From NCBI RefSeq assembly GCF_905220365.1, contig NC_061126.1:1550001-1614000 (forward strand): a DNA stretch of 64,000 bases, in the 5' to 3' direction. Origin of the DNA: Vanessa cardui. Taxonomy: Eukaryota; Arthropoda; Insecta; Lepidoptera; Nymphalidae. Below the pieces are notes generated by a model. The model was not told the origin of the DNA. It worked only from the letters and a program-made list of their open reading frames with translations, and did no database searches. The position numbers and the translations under genes were made by a program. Positions within the stretch are counted from its first letter, which is position 1, and the number at the start of each line of letters is the position of its first letter. This document shows, piece after piece, positions 30,129 through 43,193 of this stretch.

Positions 30129-30981
30129 TTTACAGCTTCTCGCTTTATGGAGTTATATTAACGAGTAATATAAAACTAATTGCATGGCTTGAATGGGTTT
30201 AAATTCGTTGTGCTCAGCGAGATCTCCTTCGATCGAGATATCCTTCGCATTCATTCGTTTAAGGTCATTTATAGTATCAGTAAATATTAAACATATTAAA
30301 ATAAATAGCCTTCAACATACATAAATTAACATAGAATTGCTGAATTTTCTAATCTATGAAACAACTAGTCAGATTTGGTAAAATATTTTTCGATTTTAAA
30401 GGCTAATTCTCGAAGAATGAATTATTTGTTTGTCATGTCAAGGTCTTCGGATTGGGGTCATTAGTGTTATGTTTGAATCGAATAAAATTGATGCATCAGA
30501 GTAGTAATTAGTGACGATCTTACCATTCTTAAGTTTAAAAAAAATCAAGTAAAAACCAAGCATCCTTATTCGATATGCTCCACTTTCTCATTCCAAAACA
30601 TTTTTTAGTTACAAAGTTAAAATATGTCATTTCTATTTATACTCGCGGCTCGGACAAGGACGGAAATGAATAATAATGAACAGTTTTAAATAGATTATAC
30701 GCTGGAAACAGAGTTATCGGGTCATTATTATACCCATGAATAAATAAATTAAGAAAAGATGATCGAAATTGGACGTATCGATCAAATTGCTGTTCAAGTC
30801 AAAACGCTTATAAATTTCGTTAAAATTGTAATCTTGTTACATATTTAATTTTTTTCAATGTTCCTTTCTGTGATATTTTAATTCTTTTTTTAACATGTTC
30901 TACTCACCTTTCAAACCGAAACACAAAAAATATTATATATTTATTATATTTGGTTCGAATATGCGTTGATCCTTATCTTGT
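30129..30981. other. Non-coding, nothing recognised
   Basis: AT-rich. CTCACCTTTCAAACCGAAACAC at 30902 is a 22-base piece of repeat E (minus strand). No gene. Confidence 0.4.
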
Positions 30982-31175
30982 TTGCCTCGATGGTCTAGAA
31001 ATTAGACAAAAGGCCGCTGATTCCGAGGTTTTATCTACGATATTCAAGTCGGGCTGATAAGTTATTGGATTTATCTATGAAAAAAAGAAATCTCAGTTCG
31101 TCTAGCGCCAGAACTCTTTCCGGTTAAATGCAATCAGATTATGAGATGAAAAGTGAGTGCACTTGTGTTTACGTA
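30982..31175 (+). repeat. SINE-C copy with internal deletion
   Basis: Head TGCCTCGATGGTCTAGAAAT, GATTCCGAGGTTTTATCTAC in the box B region, GTCGGGCTGATAAGTTATTG, then AACTCTTTCCGGTT and AGTGAGTGCACTTGTGTTTA. The middle CACGTAAAG segment is missing. Confidence 0.7.
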
Positions 31176-32895
31176 TATACTAATAATCTAGCAATTATGA
31201 CTAACAAGGCAAGCATATCTGTTATATGTATGTATGTTTGTATGTATATTTAGATGATGTTAGTATCAACAAATTAAAGTTCGAAAATCACATCAAACGA
31301 CACACTATAAAGGCTAAAACAGCCGACGAATGCTCATTACGGTGCCTCCGACCACCCGTGAAATATTTGAGGTATCATTTGAGCGGGATTTAGTCGTAAA
31401 CTAAACTGCAGTAATGTCCATTGTTGGAGCGGCCGTCCTGTCGCGGGTTCTGTACAATTTTGCGGTCCATTTGCGGCCGCCGACCGGTATTCCGCCGGCG
31501 GTCAGAAATTGTAAGCTTTGGAAGTATTTCACGTTATATTTCAGTTGTTTTAAGGACATTTGAACGTTCATTAGTATCATTATAATTAGTATAATTTGAA
31601 TAAAGAACCCCGTTTGTTAAGGGTATTGAAAGTTTTATGACCGGCAAGGATATTTCATGACGCATTTGTTAATCATAATTGTGGAATTCGACCTCACTTA
31701 ATGTACACATGGTATTTGATAGATTAGTTAGAACGTCAACGTAAAATATCATCATTCTCATATATTTGAGATGATTATAATACTAAATTAATATAAGTTC
31801 AGATTTCTCATTATAATACGTCAATTTTCTACATTACATTGCCTAATCACGTTCTACGTCTAATATTAATAAATTTTATCTTAAATTATCAAGACTATAC
31901 TTTATCACAGACATAAAAACGATAATAGCACAAATGTCATATTGCTAAAACACTAATCTCTTTCATTTCCGTTTGGTAAAGGATATGCTATAAAGTTTGC
32001 AGTTAGGACTTTTATAGACAAATAGTGAAGCAAACATTATTAAATTCTTGTTTTATTTTTATCTGGTGAATTATGATGACTTGCTTATGTGAAATGAAAA
32101 TCTGACTCATTTGAAACCACCAAACCACGTTAGAGTAGGGTGGTGGAAGAAGTTCCAAACTAGAGTGCGTCATCGGAAACAGGCATGATGGTATAATAGA
32201 AAGTAAGGCTATGTGTCGTCAAGCAAACAAGTCGGTATTGAAACACTCAAGTAAATAATACACTAAACTTATTAATTTAAAAAAAAAACAACGGGGCAAA
32301 GAATTTCATAACCCAACTTGCTAGAAAGATTTAATATAAAGGTATGGGTCAGAGTTTTGAGGATAACATTTAAATTTTATGAACATGCTGTACATTCTAA
32401 TGATATTTCCTTTATTTCAAGCAGTTCTTATTCCGCCAATGTCATTAAGTCGGGCCAAGCAAGAGCTAGTATGAACAGAGCACCGCATAAAATTGCTAAC
32501 GTAGTTTCTCGACCATTAAACGTCACTAGTTGAGGCATAGTCTACGTGTCAGCCTATATTCAACGTACATTCCGGCGGGACCGTGCCAAAAAACGGCCTT
32601 GCAGCCTCCGAATAGATTCTCAGAGCCGATTTAAATTTTTAATCTTTTAGACACTGGCTTCGAAATTTTTTTAAATTATTTCCTGAATATTGGATTTAAA
32701 AGATTTCAGTCAGTAACGATGGTAATTAAATTTACATGATTATTTTACTTTGAAGTGACATAATTATTTGGTAGTTTTTTTAAAAACACTGTTCAATTTG
32801 ATATGTAATTAATTTAATAAAACAATTAAGTTTACGTTTGATTCCATGCAACAAAAGACAAATAATGAACAATTCGTGACAAGTTAGGTTCATTC
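31176..32895. other. Non-coding, with a GC-rich island at 31320-31505
   Basis: Bases 31420-31500 (GGAGCGGCCGTCCTGTCGCG, TTGCGGCCGCCGACCGG) are the most GC-rich unassigned stretch in the window. A remnant of SINE-A (GGTGGTGGAAGAAGTTCCAA) is at about 32138. The 71-codon frame at 32318-32533 has no domain. Confidence 0.45.
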
Positions 32896-32938
32896 TTGGA
32901 AAGATTTTTAATTGTTTCTCAATTAAAAATCTTTCCAA
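32896..32938. repeat. Perfect 19-bp inverted repeat
   Basis: TTGGAAAGATTTTTAATTG (32896-32914) and its exact complement (32920-32938) around TTTCT. It abuts a decayed SINE-A. Confidence 0.88.
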
Positions 32939-33125
32939 ACGACGAATTCGTTTCACAACTCCAATGCGGTTTGGTTGATCCATATGTGTCAAAATTTCAT
33001 TGAAATTAAACATGCGTTGGTTTTCTCGCGATATATTCCTACATCTTAAGTACATAACATACATACATTATAAAAATAAAAATCAGCGGCGCTTGCCTGA
33101 CTATGAACCCGCAGTAATCTGTTGA
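32936..33125 (-). repeat. SINE-A, decayed copy
   Basis: CTCCAATGCGGTTTGGTTGA, AACATGCGTTGGTTTTCTCG and GCGCTTGCCTGACTATGAAC keep the order of SINE-A on the minus strand with many changes. The tail is replaced by the palindrome at 32896. Confidence 0.7.
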
Positions 33126-35197
33126 AATGCTAATAATATTTAAAATAATAACAATTGTTCTGATTGATGTATACATCGTTTTAATCTAGAAATAACTACT
33201 TAATCATGGGCTGGTTTTATAGAAAAATGATGAATATTTTAGTATAAGTTGTGTTTCTATTTAACTTGGCTCGTAACCAAGTCGTGACATTCGTGGATTT
33301 AGTAAAGTTATTTCTGTGGTAAGGAGAAAAATGAATAATTTATTGGATTGCATTTTTGCCTCTGCTGCCGGTTTCAGAGTTGAGTTTCAGAGCGAAATCA
33401 TGAAATATAAATTCTTCTTTAAATGAAAAATGCTTTGGTAATTCAAAGGGATTCTTGTTATACAAAAAACAAAGATTAATTGTTTTATTCGATGTACAAA
33501 CACTAAGTAAAAATACAAAGGACATTTTTTTTAATTTATATTATATTTCATAAATTTAAAAGTTTGATTTATTAACAATAAATATGTTTTATTTATTTAC
33601 AAAAAACATAGTTGATTTTATTCAACGGTGTTTTTGTTTTATAAATTGTAGAACGCATATAAACTGTCTTGAATTTGAAACATTACTCGACGTTTCACAT
33701 TAACACAAACCACTAAAGATGTTCTAGCTGAAACAGTGCTGTATACGTCCATAAATTTAATTCATACGATTTAAAGGAACAGAAAATTTACAATATTCAC
33801 TGCAATGCAACATAAAAATTTTACTTGCCAAATGGTTCGAACGACTTCCGAAATACGGAGTCAACGTGCCTTACGACTACTTACTCGGAGGAGCAAGTGT
33901 CAATAATATAGCCATTACTTAGGTACTTTGTATCAAAAATTCTTGACACGGCTACATTTAGTGAAGCGTCAAATAACTCTAGTACTCCGGCACTTAGGCG
34001 ACTTCGTACCTGATTTATAATTCGCCACGTTACTGCAATCCTCTTAAATATGTATGTATTCCGGGCGACTGTTTGACAAAGTGCTAAGACAATTTAGTTG
34101 CGAAACATAATTGTGAGATCTACGAAATTAATTTTATAGTGAAATCCAACGAAATATAACTTTCAGTTTGTGCTGGTTACATCAAAGCTATATTAATGAA
34201 TTAGCAGATATTTTGTTTGTTTTGACTAACTGATAAAATACCAATATACATAAATGTATAAAAGCAAGCATGCAGCTTTTCGTATAGGCAATTAACGTCT
34301 GCCGACGATATAACATGTGAATAATATTAGGAATAGATTTTATCCTAGTTCATGGAGGAATAATGAAATGGTTAATATTTATTGGTTTTTCATTTACCAC
34401 ATTTGTGTAAAAAAAAAGATAATAAGTATACAATATGTTTCTTAAGGTAAACAAAATTTATGATCATTTGAAATAATTTATTTTTTAATTTAAAAAAAAT
34501 CAATTATTAAGTGTATAGTTGCTACAAGTTAATATTCCATTAAACATAATTTATTGTTGTTGTTCTTTGCAATATCGGTTGTATCAAATTATGAAAAGTA
34601 AAAAATGTATTTTTATAATTTTAGTTTAACCAAAAATAAAAATATATTTCCAAAGTGCTAAGTAATCTTAAAAAGGAATATATGTTGCCAGCTCGTGCTA
34701 GATGATATGCAGAATAGTGACGCTGGAAAATTTACTTTAAAGTACATTAGGTATTTAATAAATTTCAATATTTAGGTATTTAATACATTTTATTCAATTA
34801 ACTATAAATTAATTAAATTAATTCGTGAATTAATAATAATGATTAAACAGATTCCTCTAAATAAACTAAAATACAACTTTATTCTAATAATTATTAATGA
34901 TAGGGTAACTAGTCGTAGTTTAAAATAAAATTGATTAAATCATAACTTATTATGAAATTAAAATTTCATGTTTTAAATTTAATATTTATATATTTATTAT
35001 GAACTGAAACAATTTAACCGCAAAAGGAGACACAAAGTTTTATAAGAAGCTCGTTTAAAACTTTTGAATCGTCATGTTCTATAGGGTTATAATGAACGTT
35101 TCCAGCTTCCGGTTTAGTATATAATAATAACGACATAAATATTTTAATACAGGACATAATAGATGGATATTTCAGAAAAAGGCCACACAACTCCCAC
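33126..35197. other. Non-coding, nothing recognised
   Basis: Long AT-rich stretch. A 61-codon minus frame (33340-33525) has no domain. Bases 33835-34030 are less AT-rich (CGGAGTCAACGTGCC, CTCGGAGGAGC) with no known match. Confidence 0.35.
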
Positions 35198-35271
35198 TGT
35201 TTGATTAAGGCCTCCTCTCCTTTTGAGGAGAAGGTTAGGAACTTTTCCAACATGCTGCCTTATCATTGGTC
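35198..35271 (-). repeat. SINE-A, 3' fragment
   Basis: GGCCTCCTCTCCTTTTGAGG and AGAAGGTTAGGAAC match the 3' part of SINE-A. Head and body are absent. Confidence 0.75.
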
Positions 35272-35329
35272 TTAAATCATGTTTCCAATTTAACGAATGA
35301 AATATAAATATATAAATTCATCAATCATC

Positions 35330-35555
35330 ATCATCATCAACAGCCTATTTTTGTCCACTGCTGGACATAGGCCTCTCCCAGTGCACGCCACTGTGGTCTT
35401 TCTCCGGCTACTCGCATCCAGCTCCTGCCTGCCGCCTTGCGTATCATTATCACCTCATTTCTGATGCGATCCCTCAAAGAAACGCTGAGCATAGCCCTTT
35501 CCATAGCACGCTGAGCGACTTTAAGCTGGTGGACCAGCCTTGTCGTGAGTGTCGT
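35330..35555 (-). mobile_element. RTE-like LINE 3' fragment (same family as copies A and B)
   Basis: Minus strand, 5'-truncated, with an ATCATCATCATCA tail at the low-coordinate end. The frame reads RLVHQLKVAQRAMERAML, then LRDRIRNEV, then jumps to RKAAGRSWMRVAGERPQWRA and GEAYVQQWTK. About 150 bases (the KWQWAGH and GRP motifs) are missing between 35440 and 35450. No clear TSD was found. Confidence 0.88.
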
Positions 35556-35575
35556 ATGAGTGTCGTCATAAATTA

Positions 35576-37380
35576 AGTTAAATATATAAATTTGGTACAT
35601 GAAATTCTGCGATGCTTTCAAGAGTTTGAACCAACTTGAGCCATCAGGGCTCATGATAATAAATAAGTTATAATCTTTTCACTTAATTATGACTAAGTGA
35701 ACCGAAAACACTTCACAATTAACAACCAATTGTAAATAAACAAAACGTTTTCTCATTAAAAATTCCGTCCCATGTTTATAATTTAATAAAACAATGTTAA
35801 TTAAAACGAGTTCACTTTAAAGTATTCAAAAACTTTACCACTTACTGTTTTCATAACGGCAAAGTTTGGAATATCAGAGATATCCGAAACTAAGTAGCCC
35901 TTAACTTTAATTCTCTAACTATCCCCAACTCTCGGTCCTCAGCAAAAACTCTAGCGAACTGGTGAACCGGGTAATTGTAGTCGACATTGTCTATTAAAAT
36001 ATGCATTGCGATACTAAGCTGGTTTTGTACTATTCTTATTAGCAATACGTTTAATTAATTGTTTTAAAGATAGGATTGGTAGAGGCAATCTGTGTCAGGA
36101 ATGTTGGTAAGGGAGATGATCAGCCATCTTTTTAAAACAAAAATTAGGTAGGTATACTAGACGATGGGGGGTATCTGATGATAAGTAGCCACTACTACTC
36201 ATAGACATTGGCACCGTTCCATCATATATGTGCCATCAATTTACGCTCACTCGCATTATATCAGAACCTAAAATCATTAAATATGGCTGCTTAGACAGCG
36301 GTACCTATCCAGATGCACAAAGATTGACCACGTGGTGACTTTAACATATTAGTATCAGAACTCCAATTGCACTAGATTTTACGTCCTTTATATTTGTATT
36401 TTCCCTAGTGTGTTAAGACTCTTCATGTCGAGAGATAACCATTTGCAAGGTTACTATCATTTTGATGTCACTGAATCGAATTAGAAAACTATCTTGGAGT
36501 CAAAATCTCTATTAAATATCAACAGAATAAATATAACTATGAGAGAGAAGAGAATGCTCTTGAGGTATAATATTAAAATGTAATGATTTATATAAAAAAT
36601 GATAGAATATGACACACATGTGGTATTGTGGACGATGCCTAACACTCGTAACGAGTTTAATCGCGGGCCAGTCGCATTCCGCAATGCAAGAGCGAATCGT
36701 AATCGAAATTGCGTTTTTTTAATTCGGATTCTTTCAATATGTGGAATTGATTGAACTGCAACAGCTCGATTGAGGTATCGTTATATCACTTGCCTTATTT
36801 GAACACGTTTTTTTAAAATTCCAGCGCTTATAGCGCTTGAAACTTTTACATATTAAAATAGTGCAAATTTCGGAAAGCGCTTTCATGCTTTACGTATTAT
36901 TCTATATATTCAGCTTACTTTTGATTCATTAAATTGTTATGAGAAAAAGCCTTGATAATGGACGCTTTCTGTTACAGCGAATATATTTCATTCGACATTG
37001 CTTAAAATGCGATGAAAATATTAAAAATAATTGATATTTTTGGAAGTTCCAGCTTTCAACTCTTTGATTAAAGATTAAATTTAACGATCGATCGAAACAG
37101 CTTATTTAATTCGTTTGTATGAATAATGCATGCTAGTGCATATTTTTATTTGGCTTTATTTTATTCAAACTTTTATATGTATTAAGTACTTATTTGATAT
37201 ATTATGTCATAATTACCATATTGTGATACCAAATTGTATAGTATTTTAAGCGAATTTCAATACGATTTAATTAAAATAATTATCATGATTTTATCTGAAA
37301 TCGTTTTTGTCAACCAAAAAATTAAACTTAAACATTCATTATAATTAATTGAATAAATTTTATATATGTAATATGTTAAA
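35576..37380. other. Non-coding, minor repeat fragments
   Basis: Bases 36165-36330 keep short pieces of repeat E (minus strand). Bases 36640-36720 are somewhat GC-rich. The 67-codon minus frame at 36481-36684 lacks domains. Confidence 0.35.
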
Positions 37381-37433
37381 ATATATTACAAAAGCAAAGC
37401 CCTACCTGGCAGGGCATTACTTTTGTAATATAT
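37381..37433. repeat. 23-bp near-perfect hairpin
   Basis: Arms 37381-37403 and 37411-37433 differ at two positions around loop ACCTGGC. The core GCAAAGCCCTACCTGGCAGG echoes the reversed start of repeat E (GGTAGGGCTTTG). It may be a folded-back repeat E end. Confidence 0.8.
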
Positions 37434-40071
37434 AATTATTTATTTGTTATATGTAATTATAATTATAATTTTGCTTAATGGAAATGGTATCGTATCAATT
37501 GGTCTGATTTGTCAATCAGTAATACTCACTATTGTAGGGTTTTGGTTTTCATCTAGTTACGAATGTTGGCGAAGCCTTATCGATGCAAGACATGGCTTAA
37601 ATGTCTTACATCACTATCGTCTATAGACAGAGGTGACTTTCACAAAGCCTCTTTGTCCCTTCGGTTACCTATATTATATAAAAATATTCTTTATGCATTG
37701 TATGACATACTTAGTCATATAATAATAAGTGATTTCACGTGAATACTTTAAAACCCATTTTTTTAAGATATAGATAATGAATTAACATTTTTTTTGTATG
37801 GTAGCATTGGTCCATATTTAAGAATTATTATTATTCCGTTTGACTCCCCCTAAGTGGAGGGGTCAAACTTCAAGATTTTGCTACGAGTGGGTGTGTCATT
37901 TACTCAAGGAACTAGGATTAAAGTAACAACTTTTTATATAGCAGTCAGCTTTTAACCAATACTCTAATGACGCCTTACAATTAAAATTAAAATATACTTT
38001 ATTCCTATTATTATTACTTTATATAATATTTTTCTTTTTCCTGTTAGTATTTTATAAAGTAAAAAAATATTGTTAATTGTGGACTATTTCTATAAAATCC
38101 AATAAAATAATGAGATACCAATGAAATCGTACCGAACTTTATATATCACTTCAAAACTTTCCTACTTACAAAATCGCGTAGCAACGCGTAGCATGGTGTA
38201 GCACACGTGTAGCAAGGTGAGCTAATGGACTTTTTTACAAAATAATAATAAATAGCATTATTTTATTAGAATTAATAAGATAAATAGCATATTGGTAAGT
38301 CTTATAAGTAGTAGTAGTGCATCTCTTATCACAGACGCTATCACAGAAATAGATTAATTAGACTTAATGACTTAAAGTTGGGCCTAAGTGATTGATATAT
38401 CATATCCTATTCACCAAGATTACTGTGATGCGCACATACTTTAACTTACACACACATGCACACTCATACACTATAATTTATCCTGCACAGTTGGTTTTTC
38501 TCCCTTGTGTCTATCAATCGAAGTAAAATGGTCAGAGAGTCGTCTTGTTTCACTTAAATAGCATATCTTGTAATTGAAATCTCTAAGATCGTCAACTCTT
38601 TCTTCGTAAAATTGTTATGCGAATAATACTATGGACTAATATGAATAATAATATAAAATAAACACCATAAATATCGTGAGTATAATAGTCTTAAACGTTT
38701 CAACATCGTGAGGAAACTATCGCTCAAAATAACTTCGGGCTATTTAAGTTAAAATTGAGTTTGTGACATTTATTCCTTTCGGTATTTGATTGTTTTACAA
38801 AATACTGTATTATGTTGAAATAAATTAGTTTGTTACTTTACAAATACAAATCTAAAGTTTTAATACATTTGGATTAATGACATTTAAAATCAACATATTA
38901 TTTTAGAGGCTCTTAAGACTAACTAACCTAACGAGAATAAAAGCAAATTAATCACAAGTTTAGAAATTAAACACAAGGAATGAAACAAACCCTATTACTA
39001 AGACTCCGCTATTCGTCCGTCTGACCGTTTGTCACCAGGTTATATCTCATAAACTGATACACATTGTCTGTGAATATTTCAAGTGTCTATGTGTATCTGT
39101 TGTAGCTTGATAAATAAATAAGGAGGAAATACAACTGACATTCTTTTATTGCGTTTTTATAGATATTGGTATTATTTATTAATGTAAACTGTGTACAAAT
39201 GAATGCAGAAATATCAAAATAGAAAGTTAAAAGCTTATTTAGATCTTAATTTTCCATAATTATGAAATGAAATATAAATTCTTACTAAGATAATAATTTA
39301 ATGAAATTTATTACTAACGAAATAATTACACTGTAAGAAAAAAAAACTATTGTCGCAAGCATCATAATTGGAGAGTATCTTAAAAAAATTATCGGTTATT
39401 AAAAGGAAGCAATTAAATAATCTGTGAAAATATGTTTTAAAATAATCTTTCCAGAACATAGTTTAGTGTAAAAAAACACCTTTATATTTAAAAACAATGT
39501 AGAGAGTCTATTTCAATAACTCCAGTTACTCCAGCATGGGGTATGGATTCGTGTATGGTAAAATATCTTACAACATATTGATAGTTTCGTCACAATTAAA
39601 AAAAAAGTAAGATAACAAATAATTTCAATAAAACGATAATATCAAGTAAATTTTATACTATAAAGTGATGCTGTCATTTCTAGAAGCGATACTTAAAGTG
39701 TTATATTTAAATTATATAAGATATTATTACCAATCAATCTGACATTTATTTGTACTGGATACGATTGATAATAATGGACCTGCAGCCGACGCTTACACAA
39801 TAGGAATCGTGCGTACAGGTAAGATATTTTTATAACCAGGTTTATTGGCTCTTTGAGCCGAATATTCTTTTACTTAACATAAAAAAGAGTTATAAATTTA
39901 ATACCCAGTAATATTTTTGTATTTACTTTCTTTTAAACGACTTAACGTAAACCAATAAAAGTTTTTGTACATATTTTCCCAAACAATTTTTAATTCTGAC
40001 GTCATAAACAATACATTTTAATTTTGATATTTTAATGTTATCAGCCACTTAGGAACTAAAGTACTTCATAG
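37434..40071. other. Non-coding, weak SINE-C traces
   Basis: Bases 38410-38560 (GATGCGCACATAC, CACTATAATTTATCCTGCAC) resemble the 3' half of SINE-C. Bases 37838-37869 form an imperfect hairpin (GTTTGACTCCCCC with GGAGGGGTCAAAC). No genes are seen. Confidence 0.35.
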
Positions 40072-40275
40072 TAGGGCTTTGTGCAAACCTGCCTACGGAA
40101 TATGAGATATTCTACCAATACATAGTAATCCTTTATATTGTTGTATCTCGATTTGTGGTTTCCCATTGTCATAAGCAAAAGGGCTAATGACATCTTACTT
40201 CCCAATGTTGGTAGTACGTTGGTGATGTTTAAACCTAACCTAACCTGTCACCTCCTACCATAAGGTGGTCCATTT
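40072..40275 (+). repeat. Repeat E copy
   Basis: GTAGGGCTTTGTGCAAACCT, GCCTACGGAATATGAGATAT, GACATCTTACTTCCCAATGT and TGGTAGTACGTTGG. More diverged than the 61625 copy. Confidence 0.75.
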
Positions 40276-40624
40276 TCATCCGCCTACCAATATATTGCCA
40301 CAGCTCGTCACAACCACACAGGGTACCATTAGAAATCAGCGTTGTGTTCTTGGAATCCAATTTAGAAGCTAAATGGTAGACCTTGTAGTTGTTAATTATC
40401 GTTGTTTTGTTTTGCTGTTTTTTTTTTAGATTAAGTTATTTAGTAGTTGTACTTAGTTTATATGTTTTTTGTTTTAGTTGTATTCCTTTTTTATTTTTTT
40501 TATACTTTTTATTGTATCTCGTGTCTTATTAAATATTACTTTCTTTCTTTGTTTCTATAATAAAAATGTTAGTTATAAATCAAATAAATTAATGAAAAAA
40601 ACTCAGCTATACAGAATATTTTAA
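40276..40624. other. Non-coding, T-rich
   Basis: T-rich sequence with long T tracts near 40410-40500. Nothing is recognised. Confidence 0.35.
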
Positions 40625-40815
40625 AGACTGCAATTGTGCTGATGTAGGTTCGTTCCATATTTCCTCCTACAAACATTCCTGGGACGGCAATCTGACGCGA
40701 CGTGACACAAATCAAGCGAGGCGAACGCTACGACTTTACGTGCTTCCCGGAGCAAGGGCGTGTAACGGAACCAGTTTACTAACTCCTTGCTTCTTGTACT
40801 CTCAATAAAACATTC
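40625..40815 (-). repeat. SINE-C, partial copy
   Basis: TGGGACGGCAATCTGACGCG, CGACTTTACGTGCTTCCCGG and CTAACTCCTTGC match the SINE-C body on the minus strand. The 100-codon minus frame over it is translated SINE, not a gene. Confidence 0.6.
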
Positions 40816-41108
40816 AAAGGGGATGTTAAAAGTACTATCATGACATAAAATGAACGGACAATATGAATAACAAACAATATTACATAATACATTTATAATA
40901 TTTTTTATGTATTTATTTATCACGCTAGATGTAAATATATAAAATTATATAGAAAACGTGACGTCATTGTTTCGAAACTAAGCTCATGAGTCCATTGTGA
41001 TAATTTACCTTAATTTCTTTTTCTTTATGTTCCTATGGATAACTGTCTGTGTATTTGATGAAAGGTATAAAGAAATAGTGTATTTATTATTATCATATGA
41101 ATTACATA
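40816..41108. other. Non-coding
   Basis: AT-rich, leading into a TA microsatellite. No gene. Confidence 0.35.
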
Positions 41109-41109
41109 C

Positions 41110-41195
<86 letters not shown>
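41109..41195. repeat. (TA)n microsatellite
   Basis: About 43 TA units with a single G interruption at about 41129. The repetitive I/Y protein frame across it is an artefact. Confidence 0.95.
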
Positions 41196-41199
<4 letters not shown>

Positions 41200-42294
41200 T
41201 GTTACGATTATGAGAACTACAATCGTTTCCTGACCGTTTTAAATTAAAATGTAATTAATGGTAATCTCATTGAAAATAATGATCATGATATTTAGGGGAA
41301 AACAAACGGAGTTTCTCCTGTTCTCATATCAATAAATCGAGTTTTGATAGTCACTACTAATCAAACATTATTCTTTTCTCACCTTATACATATGTATCTT
41401 TTTAATTACAACTTTCTTGTTATTCAAATGTGTGCTATTATTTAGCTCACATTTTTAAACAGTAATATTATTTACAAGTACGATTTTAATGAAATTATAC
41501 AAAATAAAATATAATTCACAAGGTAATTAAAGACTTGTCGACTTCTTTTTTTCAAGAAGTCGACTAATAATGACCTTGTTTAGTTACTCAAATATTAAAA
41601 TTTTAGTACGATTTGGAATGATCTATAATTTGATACAATTAATCGTACGATCATATCAACAAAGTGTATAAATATAACTAATATCTATTTTCTTTCTTTG
41701 ACTTTCGTGTTAACTTTTTTATGCAACTTAACACAGCATAAATAGTTGCTGGCCTGTATTTTGTAATATGAAACTCAGTAACTTATATAGAAACAAATTT
41801 GTGGTTCCATTATAGCCACGTTTAAATTAAAATAGCTGTACACGAATATTGGCTGATAATAAATAAGTAAAATTAAGGAAGACCCTTAACAATTCTCTTG
41901 CCGCAAGCAATACATTAACGATCATTAATAAACATTCATTTATAATGTAACGACGCGGGTTATAAATAAATTATGGTTTACATTTTATTGCAACGAACGA
42001 CAAATCAATTTGTATCCTACTGTATAAGTAATAAGTCTCTTAATACTTTGACAAACAAAGCCGTTGTCGGTAGACCAGTTTACCAACTTATGCCATTTAT
42101 TATGTAACCTCCGGACCAATGGGCGGTGAATAAATATTCGAAACCTTTCTCGTCGCCTTTTAGAAAACTCATCGAGTTTCGTTTATCGAAGTATGGAGGA
42201 TACTAAACATGCTTAAAGTTTGTATCAATATTATGGGTAACTAAAAATGAACTGCTTTTAATATAGTTTAATGTTTATGATAAATTATCCTTTT
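41196..42294. other. Non-coding, with a GAAGTCG hairpin
   Basis: GTCGACTTCTT (41537-41547) and AAGAAGTCGAC (41554-41564) are perfect 11-bp inverted repeats around 6 bases, perhaps a collapsed CGACTTC/GAAGTCG element. Bases 42100-42180 are modestly GC-rich. No gene. Confidence 0.45.
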
Positions 42295-42400
42295 GATCTA
42301 GTGATTAGCTTTTATTGCAGAATCCGTAGTTCTAGGTTGAAATTCATCACAGATTTAAGCAGCTGGTAGTGTTAAGCTCCTGTGTGGAAAGAAATAGAAT
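42295..42400 (+). repeat. tRNA-like SINE head (SINE-C type)
   Basis: GATCTAGTGATTAGC (box A region), GTAGTTCTAGGTTGAAATTC (box B region) and AGCAGCTGGTAGTG. Decayed. Confidence 0.45.
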
Positions 42401-42474
42401 ATGTTTGACTTTTCTAGAATATACTTGAATTACCAATCCAACTTTAGACAATGTAAATAATTAATAAAAAAATA

Positions 42475-42761
42475 AATCGACTTCAATATAAGATACAGCT
42501 AGTGAACTAAATATAAAATACAAAAATTTATGAAACTACAGCAGCGATTTTAATGAAACTTACACGGTTAGCTAATTTGAAGTGCACCTAAATTAAATTA
42601 AAAATGATCATCTCAATACGACTTTTAATTCTTAAGAAATTCGTGAACAAACATACACTTCGGAGCCTAAACGGATTATTATGCTCAAATATAATTCAAT
42701 TCGAATAATGTTACATACATACATATCAAACAGATAACCTACTTTATTAGAAGTCGGTTAA
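42475..42761 (+). mobile_element. Non-autonomous element bounded by CGACTTC / GAAGTCGG
   Basis: Starts AATCGACTTCAATATAAG and ends TTAGAAGTCGGTTAAAA. The interior GCAGCGATTTTAATGAAACT and CTTCGGAGCCTAAACGGATT resembles retroelement 3' UTR text. Same ends as 3271-3581. Confidence 0.65.
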
Positions 42762-43193
42762 AAACGACTGAACGTATAGAAACTGTATCCGTCATGTCTC
42801 TTATGTCATTTTAATAGTGATAATGAATCATTAAACTTAATTATAAACACGTTACGATTAATCATTAGGCAAGATAATTCGGAATTAATTGATGTTAGTA
42901 ATAACGTTAAATCAATAACGATATAATGCAGCTGTATTATCGTTAAATTAGTAGAATAGAATAATTTTAGTCATAAATAATATAAAATCGCATGTTGCAT
43001 ATGACTGGATTGATATATGACAAAATAAGCTACAGATATATTGTAGGTCGAAAAGTCGCTACTCAATGATATGTGGCACGCAAATAAACCTTACTGAATA
43101 CAGTCGCTATATTGAGTCAGTCCATAATTAGAATTTTCACAGCCAATATAACGAAACACAAATTTAATAAGACAATTTAAGACTACTATATCA
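42762..43193. other. Non-coding, nothing recognised
   Basis: AT-rich spacer without supported features. Confidence 0.35.

Noticed and set aside
40997..41233. 78-codon frame with long I/Y repeats
   Set aside because: It is the translation of a TA microsatellite.
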